Notes under the pieces: model-generated
What the model was told of the DNA's origin: nothing
What the model saw: the letters and a program-made list of their open reading frames with translations, nothing else
The model's database searches: none
Position numbers and translations under genes: made by a program
In this document: one piece after another, positions 5,445-13,248 of the stretch
How positions within the stretch are numbered: the first letter of the stretch is position 1
How the letters are laid out: every line of letters starts with the position of its first letter
Source of the DNA: Streptococcus halichoeri
Lineage (GTDB): Bacteria; Bacillota; Bacilli; Lactobacillales; Streptococcaceae
Assembly (NCBI RefSeq): GCF_009870755.1
Contig: NZ_WLZU01000023.1
Location: 1 to 35,400 of the forward strand
Reading direction: 5' to 3'
DNA length: 35,400 bases

Positions 5445-8276
5445 ATGCAAGATAAACTCATTATTCGTGGAGCGCGTGCTCATAATTTAAAAAATATTAA
5501 TGTTGAAATCCCAAGAGATAAACTCGTGGTCGTGACCGGTCTGTCCGGCTCAGGTAAATCTAGCTTAGCTTTTGATACCATTTATGCTGAAGGTCAGCGC
5601 CGCTATGTCGAGAGTCTATCAGCCTATGCTCGGCAGTTTTTGGGCAATATGGAAAAACCAGATGTAGATGCGATAGATGGCCTTAGCCCGGCCATCTCCA
5701 TTGACCAAAAAACTACCAGCAAAAATCCCCGCTCAACGGTGGGGACCGTCACCGAAATCAATGACTACCTCAGGCTCTTGTATGCGCGTGTAGGAACACC
5801 TTATTGTATCAATGGCCATGGTGCCATTACGGCTTCATCTGTTGAGCAGATTGTCGAGCAGGTCTTGGCTTTGCCAGAGCGCACGCGAATGCAAATCTTG
5901 GCTCCAGTGGTGCGGCGTAAAAAGGGCCAACATAAGCCGGTTTTTGACAAAATTCAAAAGAATGGCTATGTCCGGGTGCGAATTGATGGGGCGATTTATG
6001 ATATTAGTGAAATCCCAGAATTATCCAAAAGTAAGCTCCATAATATTGAGGTGGTGGTGGACCGTCTCATTAACAAAGAAGGTATCAGGAGTCGGCTTTT
6101 TGACTCTGTAGAAGCTGCTTTGCGGTTGGGCGATGGGTACTTGATTATTGATACGATGGATGGCGAGGAATTGCTCTTTTCCGAACATTATTCCTGCCCG
6201 GTCTGTGGTTTTACGGTGCCTGAATTAGAGCCGCGTCTTTTTTCTTTCAATGCTCCCTTTGGTTCTTGTCCGACCTGTGATGGTCTAGGCATTAAACTGG
6301 AAGTGGATTTGGACTTGGTGGTACCTGATCAGACCAAGACGCTGCGTCAAGGCGCGCTAGCTCCATGGAATCCAATCTCGTCCAACTATTATCCAACCAT
6401 GCTCGAACAGGCCATGGCGGCCTTTGGCATTGACATGGATACTCCTTATCAGGAACTGTCCGACCAGGAAAAAGCTCTGATCCTGTATGGCTCCAATGAC
6501 AGGGAATTTCATTTTCATTATGTCAATGATTTTGGTGGGGTGCGCGACATTGATATTCCCTTTGAGGGCGTCATCACTAATATTAATCGTCGCTTTCATG
6601 AGACTAATAGCGACTACACGCGCAATCAAATGCGCTCCTACATGAATGAACTGACTTGTAATACTTGTCATGGCTATCGCTTAAATGATCAAGCACTGTG
6701 TGTACGGATTGGTGGGCAGACAGGGCCCAATATTGGTGAGATTTCTGAGCTGTCCATTGCTGATCATATGGCTGTGCTTGACGATTTGACCTTATCTGAG
6801 AATGAACAGACCATTGCCCGGCCAATTATCAAAGAAATTCGCGACCGCTTGAGTTTCCTAAACAATGTCGGCCTTAACTACTTGACCCTTTCACGCTCAG
6901 CCGGGACCTTATCAGGTGGTGAAAGCCAGCGGATCCGACTGGCCACTCAGATTGGTTCGAACTTATCAGGGGTGATGTATATTTTGGATGAGCCCTCTAT
7001 TGGTTTGCACCAACGAGATAACGATCGCTTGATTGATAGCTTGAAAAAGATGCGTGATCTGGGCAATACCTTGATTGTGGTCGAGCATGACGAAGATACT
7101 ATGATGCAGGCAGATTGGCTGATTGATGTGGGTCCTGGTGCTGGTGAATTTGGCGGGGAGATTATTGCTTCTGGCACACCTAAGCAGGTGGCCAAAAATA
7201 AAAAATCGATCACCGGTCAGTACCTATCTGGTAAGAAGGCTATTTCAGTTCCTAGTCAGCGGCGAGCAGGCAATGGCCGTTTTATCGAAATCAAAGGGGC
7301 CAGTGAGCATAATTTGAAGGATTTAGATGTGCGCTTTCCGCTTGGCAAGTTTATTGCGGTGACGGGTGTGTCTGGTTCAGGCAAATCCACTCTCGTAAAT
7401 GGCATTCTAAAAAAGGCTGTGGCGCAAAAGCTCAACCGTAATAGTGACAAACCAGGAAAGCACAAAGCATTGCTCGGCATTGAGCACGTTGAGCGTTTGA
7501 TTGATATTGATCAAAGTCCAATTGGCCGCACGCCGCGTTCTAACCCCGCGACCTATACAGGGGTGTTTGATGACATTCGCGAATTATTTGCTCAAACCAA
7601 TGAAGCCAAGATACGTGGCTATAAGAAGGGACGTTTTTCGTTCAATGTCAAAGGTGGCCGGTGTGAGGCGTGCTCAGGCGATGGGATTATTAAAATTGAA
7701 ATGCATTTTCTCCCAGATGTCTATGTTCCTTGTGAGGTGTGCCATGGCAGACGCTACAATTCAGAAACCCTAGAAGTCCATTACAAGGGCAAAAACATTG
7801 CACAAATCTTGGACATGACGGTGGATGATGCCTTGGAGTTTTTTGCTGCTATTCCTAAGATTGCCCGCAAGATTCAAACCATCAAAGATGTTGGCTTGGG
7901 GTATGTGACCCTGGGTCAACCGGCCACTACTTTGTCTGGTGGTGAAGCCCAGCGGATGAAATTGGCTAGCGAATTGCATAAGCGCTCCACTGGTAAGAGC
8001 CTCTATATTTTAGATGAACCAACAACTGGTTTGCATACAGATGATATTGCTCGTTTATTGACCGTTTTAGAGCGTTTTGTTGATGATGGCAATACAGTCC
8101 TTGTCATTGAGCATAACCTTGATGTCATTAAGTCGGCGGATCATATCATTGACCTGGGACCAGAAGGAGGTGTCGGCGGTGGCCAGCTGATTGCTACGGG
8201 CACTCCAGAAGAAATTGCTCAGGTCAAGGCCAGCTATACTGGGCATTATTTGAAGGAAAAATTACAAGAATCCTAA
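5445..8276 (+). CDS. uvrA: Excinuclease ABC subunit A
   Basis: UvrA is the damage-recognition ATPase of nucleotide excision repair and loads UvrB at lesions. The 943-residue protein has the full architecture. The first Walker A is GLSGSGKSS near residue 32, and a zinc module begins with CPVC at 251-254. The first ABC signature is LSGGESQR. A second Walker [10 protein letters not shown], begins near 641, followed by a second zinc finger (CEAC/CEVC) and the signature LSGGEAQR. Length is normal. It is transcribed away from the nuclease gene and ends at a terminator whose left arm is duplicated. Confidence 0.98.
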   Translation: MQDKLIIRGARAHNLKNINVEIPRDKLVVVTGLSGSGKSSLAFDTIYAEGQRRYVESLSAYARQFLGNMEKPDVDAIDGLSPAISIDQKTTSKNPRSTVGTVTEINDYLRLLYARVGTPYCINGHGAITASSVEQIVEQVLALPERTRMQILAPVVRRKKGQHKPVFDKIQKNGYVRVRIDGAIYDISEIPELSKSKLHNIEVVVDRLINKEGIRSRLFDSVEAALRLGDGYLIIDTMDGEELLFSEHYSCPVCGFTVPELEPRLFSFNAPFGSCPTCDGLGIKLEVDLDLVVPDQTKTLRQGALAPWNPISSNYYPTMLEQAMAAFGIDMDTPYQELSDQEKALILYGSNDREFHFHYVNDFGGVRDIDIPFEGVITNINRRFHETNSDYTRNQMRSYMNELTCNTCHGYRLNDQALCVRIGGQTGPNIGEISELSIADHMAVLDDLTLSENEQTIARPIIKEIRDRLSFLNNVGLNYLTLSRSAGTLSGGESQRIRLATQIGSNLSGVMYILDEPSIGLHQRDNDRLIDSLKKMRDLGNTLIVVEHDEDTMMQADWLIDVGPGAGEFGGEIIASGTPKQVAKNKKSITGQYLSGKKAISVPSQRRAGNGRFIEIKGASEHNLKDLDVRFPLGKFIAVTGVSGSGKSTLVNGILKKAVAQKLNRNSDKPGKHKALLGIEHVERLIDIDQSPIGRTPRSNPATYTGVFDDIRELFAQTNEAKIRGYKKGRFSFNVKGGRCEACSGDGIIKIEMHFLPDVYVPCEVCHGRRYNSETLEVHYKGKNIAQILDMTVDDALEFFAAIPKIARKIQTIKDVGLGYVTLGQPATTLSGGEAQRMKLASELHKRSTGKSLYILDEPTTGLHTDDIARLLTVLERFVDDGNTVLVIEHNLDVIKSADHIIDLGPEGGVGGGQLIATGTPEEIAQVKASYTGHYLKEKLQES

Positions 8277-8285
8277 CCATAATAT

Positions 8286-8321
8286 AGGAGGAAGTCAGGA
8301 AGTAGGAGGAAGTCAGGAAGT
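8286..8321 (+). repeat. 18-base perfect tandem duplication
   Basis: AGGAGGAAGTCAGGAAGT occurs twice head to tail at 8286-8303 and 8304-8321. Each copy contains GGAAGTCA, the left arm of the uvrA terminator, so the hairpin has two alternative left arms. Confidence 0.95.
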
Positions 8322-8338
8322 TTTTGACTTCCTTTTTT
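8308..8338 (+). terminator. uvrA terminator
   Basis: GGAAGTCA (8308-8315, or its copy at 8290-8297) pairs with TGACTTCC (8325-8332), followed by six Ts. Confidence 0.8.
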
Positions 8339-8414
8339 CTCCTTGCAGGGTGCTGTTAAAAGTTCTTAAATCATGGTAAACTTAAGAAAAGTGCTTTACG
8401 AGAGGAGTTTTCTG

Positions 8415-9488
8415 ATGCAACCTGACTTTCCAAAACGTTTCCTTAACTGCCAAGAACAACTGCAAAAGCGTCAGTTGGATGGTTTTTTGGTGACTAACTT
8501 AACCAACTGTTACTACCTAACAGGCTTTTTTGGAACAGCGGCTACCGTCTTGCTTACGGCTAAACGTCGGGTTTTTATCACCGATGCCCGTTATACTTTG
8601 CTGGCTAAAGCCAGTATTTCGGGCTTTGATATTATCGAAAGCCGCACACCGCTAAAGACTGTGGCAGAGATCTTACAAGCAGATCAGGTGACTTGCCTTG
8701 GTTTTGAAGATCAGGTGTCATTTGCTTTTTACCAAGCCATGCAGGCTACTTTTACGGGTGTGACCTTGCTTGCCCAGTCGGGTTTTGTAGAAGAGCTGCG
8801 CCTGATTAAGGATGACTATGAGATTGCTCAGATTGGGCAGGCCTGTGCTATTTCGGACAAGGCTTTCTTAGATGTGCTTGACTTTATCAAGCCCAATCAG
8901 ACAACTGAACTCCAAGTGGCTAATTTTTTAGATTTTCGGATGCGCGACTACGGAGCAAGTGGCCTGTCCTTTGAAACCATTGTGGCCTCTGGTTATCGCT
9001 CTGCTATGCCCCACGGCCGGGCCACACACAAGGTTATTGCCTCAGGTGAGACGGTGACTCTGGATTTTGGTTGCTATTATAATCACTATGTGAGTGATAT
9101 GACGCGAACGATCCACATTGGTCAGGTAACGGACCAAGAAAGAGAGCTTTATCAACAGGTTTTAAAGGCCAATCAAAGCCTGATTGAGCAGGCACAAGCA
9201 GGGATGACATATGGGGCATTTGATGCGGCTGCGCGTGATGTCATTGTACAAGCTGGTTATGGGGACCAATTTACCCACGGAATTGGCCATGGGATTGGTT
9301 TAGACATTCATGAAGATCCCTTTTTTAATCACCACGCCAAAAAGCTGCAGGCCGGCATGGTCGTCACTGATGAACCCGGCATTTATCTAGATGGGGCCTA
9401 TGGTGTGCGCATCGAAGATGACCTGGTCATCACAAAAGAAGGCTGTCAGGTCTTGACGCTAGCTCCAAAAGAATTGATTGTATTGTAG
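8415..9488 (+). CDS. Xaa-Pro peptidase, M24 family
   Basis: A metallopeptidase of the creatinase/aminopeptidase P fold that removes or splits N-terminal Xaa-Pro, helping recycle proline peptides. An N-terminal creatinase-like domain (to about residue 120) is followed by the M24 catalytic domain, with the metal ligands visible in order: D in TLDFGCYY, D in VSDMTRT, H in HGIGHGIG, E in DEPGIYL and E in RIEDDLVIT. The start at 8415 (MQPDFPKRF, 357 residues) is preferred over an in-frame ATG at 8373 because GAGAGGAG lies 7-8 bases before it. Dipeptidase (PepQ) and aminopeptidase (PepP) assignments are not separated here. A weak extended -10 (TGGTAAACT) is at 8374-8382. Confidence 0.9.
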   Translation: MQPDFPKRFLNCQEQLQKRQLDGFLVTNLTNCYYLTGFFGTAATVLLTAKRRVFITDARYTLLAKASISGFDIIESRTPLKTVAEILQADQVTCLGFEDQVSFAFYQAMQATFTGVTLLAQSGFVEELRLIKDDYEIAQIGQACAISDKAFLDVLDFIKPNQTTELQVANFLDFRMRDYGASGLSFETIVASGYRSAMPHGRATHKVIASGETVTLDFGCYYNHYVSDMTRTIHIGQVTDQERELYQQVLKANQSLIEQAQAGMTYGAFDAAARDVIVQAGYGDQFTHGIGHGIGLDIHEDPFFNHHAKKLQAGMVVTDEPGIYLDGAYGVRIEDDLVITKEGCQVLTLAPKELIVL

Positions 9489-9499
9489 AGGAAGATTCG

Positions 9500-9964
9500 A
9501 TGAATAGATTGTCTTGGGAAGACTATTTTATGGCCAATGCGGAGCTGATTTCCAAACGCTCGACCTGTGATCGGGCCTTTGTGGGAGCGGTTTTGGTCAA
9601 AGACAAGCGGATTATTGCAACGGGCTATAATGGAGGCGTTTCTGATACAGATAACTGTAATGAGGCTGGGCATTATATGGAGGATGGTCACTGTATTCGT
9701 ACCGTCCATGCCGAAATGAACGCCCTCATCCAATGCGCTAAAGAAGGCATTTCAACAGCTGGCACCGAGCTCTATGTCACGCACTTTCCTTGTATTAATT
9801 GCACGAAAGCCTTATTGCAGGCTGGCATAACAAAAATCACCTATAAAACAGCCTACCGCCTCCATCCCTTTGCCATTGAACTCTTGGAGGCAAAGGGTGT
9901 GCCTTACTGCCAGCATGATGTGCCAGCGCTTGCGTTAGGTGAGGCCACTGATGCTTCTAGGTGA
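9500..9964 (+). CDS. comEB: Deoxycytidylate deaminase / ComEB family
   Basis: A zinc-dependent dCMP deaminase that would make dUMP for thymidylate synthesis. The 154-residue product has the cytidine-deaminase signature: H70-A-E72 (ligand and catalytic Glu) and PCINC with C98 and C101. AGAGGAAG precedes the ATG, and the gene starts 11 bases after the peptidase, so the two are probably co-transcribed. The name ComEB comes from Bacillus, where the orthologue sits in the comE operon, but here the context is general metabolism. After the stop, an inverted repeat (9947-9962 with 10020-10032) overlaps the gene end. Confidence 0.93.
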   Translation: MNRLSWEDYFMANAELISKRSTCDRAFVGAVLVKDKRIIATGYNGGVSDTDNCNEAGHYMEDGHCIRTVHAEMNALIQCAKEGISTAGTELYVTHFPCINCTKALLQAGITKITYKTAYRLHPFAIELLEAKGVPYCQHDVPALALGEATDASR

Positions 9965-10134
9965 TGCTGGCTCACAAGGCTAAGTTCCCTTCTAGGGCCC
10001 GGCAGTGAGTAAACTCCTAACCTAGCATCAGTTTGCGCCTAGGCTAGTAGCTCTTGGTGTAAGCTCAGCGATTTTTACAGGCCAAAGGAGCCCTTGCATT
10101 TACCACTCAACTAGGCTCCTGATGCGAATAAGAA

Positions 10135-10163
10135 GTGACAGAACCAAATTATTTTGATAAAAT
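10135..10163 (+). promoter_or_regulatory. efp promoter
   Basis: GTGACA (10135-10140) and TAAAAT (10158-10163) are separated by 17 bases, with an extended TGA just before the -10. The 170 bases before it hold a stem AGGAGCC/GGCTCCT (10086-10120) without a T-run. Confidence 0.75.
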
Positions 10164-10197
10164 GAGATGATAAATATTTTAATAAGAGGTACTACTA

Positions 10198-10758
10198 ATG
10201 ATTGAAGCAAGTAAGCTTAAAGCTGGGATGACTTTTGAAACAGCTGATGGAAAACTAATCCGTGTGCTAGAAGCAAGTCACCATAAACCAGGGAAAGGGA
10301 ACACGATCATGCGGATGAAATTACGAGATGTCCGTACAGGTTCAACTTTCGACACAAGCTACCGTCCTGAAGAAAAATTTGAGCAAGCAATTATTGAAAC
10401 TGTTCCTGCTCAATACTTATACAAGATGGATGACACAGCTTACTTTATGAACACCGAAACATACGATCAATATGAAATTCCGGTAGCCAATGTTGAGCAA
10501 GAATTGCTTTATATCTTAGAAAACTCAGATGTGAAAATTCAATTCTATGGTAGTGAAATGATTGGTGTCACTGTGCCAACGACTGTTGAATTAACAGTCA
10601 CCGAAACGCAACCCTCTATCAAGGGTGCTACCGTAACGGGTTCTGGTAAACCAGCAACACTTGAGACAGGTCTTGTGGTCAACGTTCCAGATTTCATTGA
10701 AGTTGGTCAAAAACTCGTCATTAATACAGCAGAAGGTTCTTACGTTTCTCGTGCTTAA
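10198..10758 (+). CDS. efp: Elongation factor P
   Basis: EF-P relieves ribosomes stalled on runs of prolines. The 186-residue protein has the three-domain length of the family. The tip loop of domain I is HHKPGKGN, with K33 in the place where other bacteria modify a lysine; the modifying enzyme is not in this window. The central and C-terminal OB folds end in SYVSRA. AAGAGG lies before the ATG. The good promoter directly upstream makes this the probable first gene of an efp-asp23-nusB transcript, an order conserved in streptococci. Confidence 0.97.
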   Translation: MIEASKLKAGMTFETADGKLIRVLEASHHKPGKGNTIMRMKLRDVRTGSTFDTSYRPEEKFEQAIIETVPAQYLYKMDDTAYFMNTETYDQYEIPVANVEQELLYILENSDVKIQFYGSEMIGVTVPTTVELTVTETQPSIKGATVTGSGKPATLETGLVVNVPDFIEVGQKLVINTAEGSYVSRA

Positions 10759-10805
10759 TGCGCTTTGTGGGCCTGCTAAGTGTTCTGTATAAGAAAGGAA
10801 ATGCT

Positions 10806-11195
10806 ATGGTAAGTGAAAATATTGGAGAAATTGTTATCTCTCCACGTGTTCTTGAAGTCATTACTGGGATTGCAACGACACAAGTAGAAGGGGTACATTC
10901 GCTTCATAATAAAAAAATGGGAGATAGCTTCAATAAGGCTAGCCTTGGCAAGGGTGTCTACCTCCATACAGAGGAAGATGCTACAGTAACAGCTGATATC
11001 CATGTTTTTCTTCAATATGGCATCAACGTTCCGGCTGTTTCCATGGCTATCCAAAAGGCAGTCAAATCAGCTGTTTATGATATGGCTGAGGTCAAGATTG
11101 CCGCAGTAAATATTCATGTCGAAGGGATCGTTCCAGAAAAAACCCCAAAACCAGATATGAAGTCATTATTTGATGAGGATTTTTTGGATGACTAG
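10806..11195 (+). CDS. Asp23/Gls24 family envelope stress protein
   Basis: A 129-residue cytoplasmic protein of the Asp23/Gls24 family. Members are linked to cell-envelope stress and, in staphylococci, are held at the membrane by a partner. The sequence shows the family start [30 protein letters not shown] and the later [10 protein letters not shown] and VNIHVEGI segments. The start at 10806 follows AAGAAAGGA closely; an in-frame ATG at 10758 would add 16 unrelated residues. It overlaps nusB by 8 bases, which indicates co-transcription and probably coupled translation. Confidence 0.92.
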   Translation: MVSENIGEIVISPRVLEVITGIATTQVEGVHSLHNKKMGDSFNKASLGKGVYLHTEEDATVTADIHVFLQYGINVPAVSMAIQKAVKSAVYDMAEVKIAAVNIHVEGIVPEKTPKPDMKSLFDEDFLDD

Positions 11196-11667
11196 TAGTT
11201 TTCAGGACTCAAGACGCGACTTAAGAGAACGTGCCTTTCAAGCTTTGTTTACCATGGAACTAGGCGGAGAATTTAACGCATCCACGCAGTTTGCTTACGC
11301 CTATGACAAAGCTGTGACTGACGAAGAACCTGCTTGGAATGTTCCTATTTTCTTGTTAAACCTTGTAAATGGTGTTAAAAGTCACCAAAGCGAATTGGAC
11401 GAAAAAATTAGTGCCCATCTCAAAGAGGGCTGGAGTATTGAACGGTTGACCCTGTCTGATAAAACCATGCTTCGCTTGGGTTTGTTTGAAATTCTCTACT
11501 TTGAGGAAACACCTGATCGTGTGGCCCTCAATGAGATTATCGAGATTGCCAAGAAATATTCAGACGAGACTTCTGCCAAATTTATCAATGGCCTATTGAG
11601 CCAATTTGTTTCAGAAAAAGAGTCGGATAAAGAAAAGACCGCTAGCCCAGTGCAACCGGTTGAGTAA
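11188..11667 (+). CDS. nusB: Transcription antitermination protein NusB
   Basis: NusB, with S10 (NusE), helps RNA polymerase read through rRNA operons. The 159-residue helical protein has the family features [17 protein letters not shown] near the start, [16 protein letters not shown], and [29 protein letters not shown] near the end. The start at 11188 ([11 protein letters not shown]) overlaps the stop of the Asp23 gene; an in-frame ATG at 11170 would add six residues lying inside that gene. Two terminators follow at 11798-11823 and 11840-11864, so this is the end of the operon. Confidence 0.96.
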   Translation: MTSSFQDSRRDLRERAFQALFTMELGGEFNASTQFAYAYDKAVTDEEPAWNVPIFLLNLVNGVKSHQSELDEKISAHLKEGWSIERLTLSDKTMLRLGLFEILYFEETPDRVALNEIIEIAKKYSDETSAKFINGLLSQFVSEKESDKEKTASPVQPVE

Positions 11668-11758
11668 AGCGGCTGACGCCTAACAGTCTCATCGCACCTA
11701 CCGGCTGATAGCCCGTTTGAAGATGGCAGACCAGCCAGCTTGGACAGAAATGTTGGCG

Positions 11759-11785
11759 CATTGTCACCCACTACAGTTGACAATG
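11759..11785. repeat. Short inverted repeat before the nusB terminators
   Basis: CATTGTCA (11759-11766) and TGACAATG (11778-11785) form a perfect 8-base dyad around 11 bases. There is no T-run. It could be an old operator from the lost part of the sucrose locus or an RNA stem; nothing decides this. Confidence 0.35.
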
Positions 11786-11797
11786 GGTCTTAAAAAG

Positions 11798-11827
11798 CCT
11801 CTAGAAAAATCAATTTCTAGAGGTTTT
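11798..11827 (+). terminator. First nusB terminator
   Basis: A perfect 10-base stem, CCTCTAGAAA (11798-11807) with TTTCTAGAGG (11814-11823), is followed by TTTT. On the minus strand it is followed by CTTTTT, so it may act both ways. Confidence 0.8.
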
Positions 11828-11839
11828 GTCTTCAACCTG

Positions 11840-11864
11840 AAATAGCGTCATACGCTATTTTTTT
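11840..11864 (+). terminator. Second terminator, overlapping the scrB remnant
   Basis: AAATAGCGT (11840-11848) pairs perfectly with ACGCTATTT (11852-11860) around CAT, and seven Ts end the element. The stop codon of the scrB fragment (11857-11855, minus) lies inside this hairpin. Confidence 0.8.
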
Positions 11865-12707
11865 ATTAAGCCAGTGACGGTGAAATACAGTGAAGGAAAG
11901 ACTCGGCCATCAGGACTGTTAAAAGCCTGTGTAGCATAGCTCTCAAAGCCAAAATCTAAATTTTGCATGCCGTGTGAGCCACTCAGTCGCCCAGTGTTGG
12001 GATCAAACTCCTCAAAGATGATATAAGTGTTGGGATAGATATTATCATAAGCCAAAGTGGTCTTGGCAAGACCTTGGGGGCAAAAGATTAAAACGGGTTT
12101 CTGGTCAATAAAGACCAGGTTAGGGCATTCAATCATGTAGGGACTGCCATCGCTACCAAAATCTAAATCCGCGACATACTCCCACTTGAGGGCATTGTTG
12201 TGCACAGCTCGGTAGAGTTTGATAATGCCTTCTTGTTGTAAAGTTTGCCCACCAATAATGGCATAATAGTGATCGTTATAGGAAAAGGTCTGTGGATCGC
12301 GAAAGTGATCGGTTGTAGACTTGGGTTGTTCAATAAGCACGGAATCAAGCTTGGTCAGCTGGCCCTCTTTATCTAGCCAAGCCCCGACCTGCTTGGGATG
12401 TCTAATCCAAACCTCGTCGCGAACATTGCCTGTGTAAAAAAGAAAGAGGCGTTCGTCAATGACCTGTGCCGAACCAGGATAGGCTCCCTCGTGGTCATTA
12501 GCATGATCTGGTTGCACCCGAATGCCTGTTTCTTTAAAAGTAACCAAGTCATCAGAGATCAAGTGCACCCATTGCTTGAGACCATGCGCAGCGCCAAAGG
12601 GCCAGTTTTGATAGAAAAGATGGAATTGCTGGTTAAAATAAGAAAAGCCATTGGGATCGTTTAAGAGTCCGCTACTTGCTTCAACATGGTAATGACAGTG
12701 CCAGGGC
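11855..12707 (-). pseudogene. scrB: Sucrose-6-phosphate hydrolase remnant, truncated at both ends
   Basis: The minus strand encodes most of the beta-propeller of a GH32 sucrose-6-phosphate hydrolase. It holds the nucleophile motif LLNDPNG (near 12640), FYQNWPFGAAHG, the FRDPQ motif, and the acid/base motif ECP in MIECPNLVF. The homology begins at SPWH near 12707, so roughly the first 30 residues and the start codon are gone. At the other end it leaves the family after SPDGR, and the C-terminal beta-sandwich is missing; the frame stops inside a terminator hairpin. A GTG at 12568 could start a 237-codon frame, but this would lack the nucleophile. The full family is about 480 residues, so it is probably non-functional. 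Confidence 0.85.
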
Positions 12708-12834
12708 GATTGCTGCCGCTGGCTTAGATGACGTGGTTATGGTTGTTGTGATCAATACCTCTGCCTATCAGGCAGTTACAGTTGAAGCCTCTTCTCAGGT
12801 AACTACTGGTCAAAGCCTGCTTTCTTTAGTCTGA
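12700..12834 (+). pseudogene. scrA: 3' end of a sucrose PTS transporter gene (EIIA domain)
   Basis: The plus strand encodes about 44 residues, from ARAIAAAGLDDVVM to a TGA at 12832-12834, including MVVVINTSAYQAV. This resembles the last part of the glucose-type EIIA domain at the C-terminus of ScrA-like sucrose PTS permeases. The rest of the gene (expected to be over 600 residues) is absent. In streptococci scrA and scrB are usually divergent. The orientation here, with scrB leftward and scrA rightward, fits one deletion that removed both 5' halves and the promoter region between them. Confidence 0.65.
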
Positions 12835-12966
12835 ATTGGCTTTAGGGGTAAAACAAGAACAAATGCTGCCGCTACTGACTGCTTGAGCAGGTGGTTGCTA
12901 ATGCTTTAGCGCCAGCTAGGATGTTTTCTTTCTTACTTGCTCTGCTATTTTACGTGTCATTATCCA

Positions 12967-13037
12967 AAAATATACTAAATAAGTAGTGAGTGATCTCTCC
13001 TGTCGGTGATTTTCTCGCTACTTATTTAGTATATTTT
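12967..13037. repeat. Large perfect palindrome (71 bp)
   Basis: Arms at 12967-12986 and 13018-13037 are perfect 20-base inverted copies (AAAATATACTAAATAAGTAG and its complement). In RNA the stem extends by a G-U pair and GAG/CTC to 24 pairs. The central sequence is 31 bases on the DNA level. No target-site duplication flanks it. It could be a bidirectional terminator, an operator or a small mobile element; its role is unknown. Confidence 0.9.
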
Positions 13038-13135
13038 AGCTGTTTTTTTGGTTTATTTCATGCTAATATAGTGGCAAATAAATGATAAAAAGAAGTTTTT
13101 AATTAAGAAAAAATAATCAAGTTATCATTTTTATC

Positions 13136-13164
13136 TTGTCTTATAAATAAAGACCTGCTATACT
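13136..13164 (+). promoter_or_regulatory. Promoter of the endoglycosidase gene
   Basis: TTGTCT (13136-13141) and TATACT (13159-13164) are separated by exactly 17 bases. Transcription would start near 13171, about 78 bases before the ATG. Confidence 0.75.
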
Positions 13165-13248
13165 AGAAACAAGTCTGAATAGACGCTTACAGATGTGGCG
13201 TGTCAGACGAAAAGCCATATTTTGGTATTAAGAGTAAGGAGATTGCCA

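Larger units (their letters stand above)
12835..13248. other. Region between the scrA remnant and the endoglycosidase gene
   Basis: About 130 bases with nothing recognisable follow the scrA stop. Next come the 71-bp palindrome, an AT-rich stretch, and the endoglycosidase promoter. GATAAAAA (13083-13090) and TTTTTATC (13128-13135) form a loose inverted pair just before the -35, a possible operator. Confidence 0.5.

Noticed and set aside
12568..12570. GTG start for a shortened functional scrB protein
   Set aside because: It would lack the NDPNG nucleophile, which lies upstream in the same open frame, and the C-terminal domain is missing as well.
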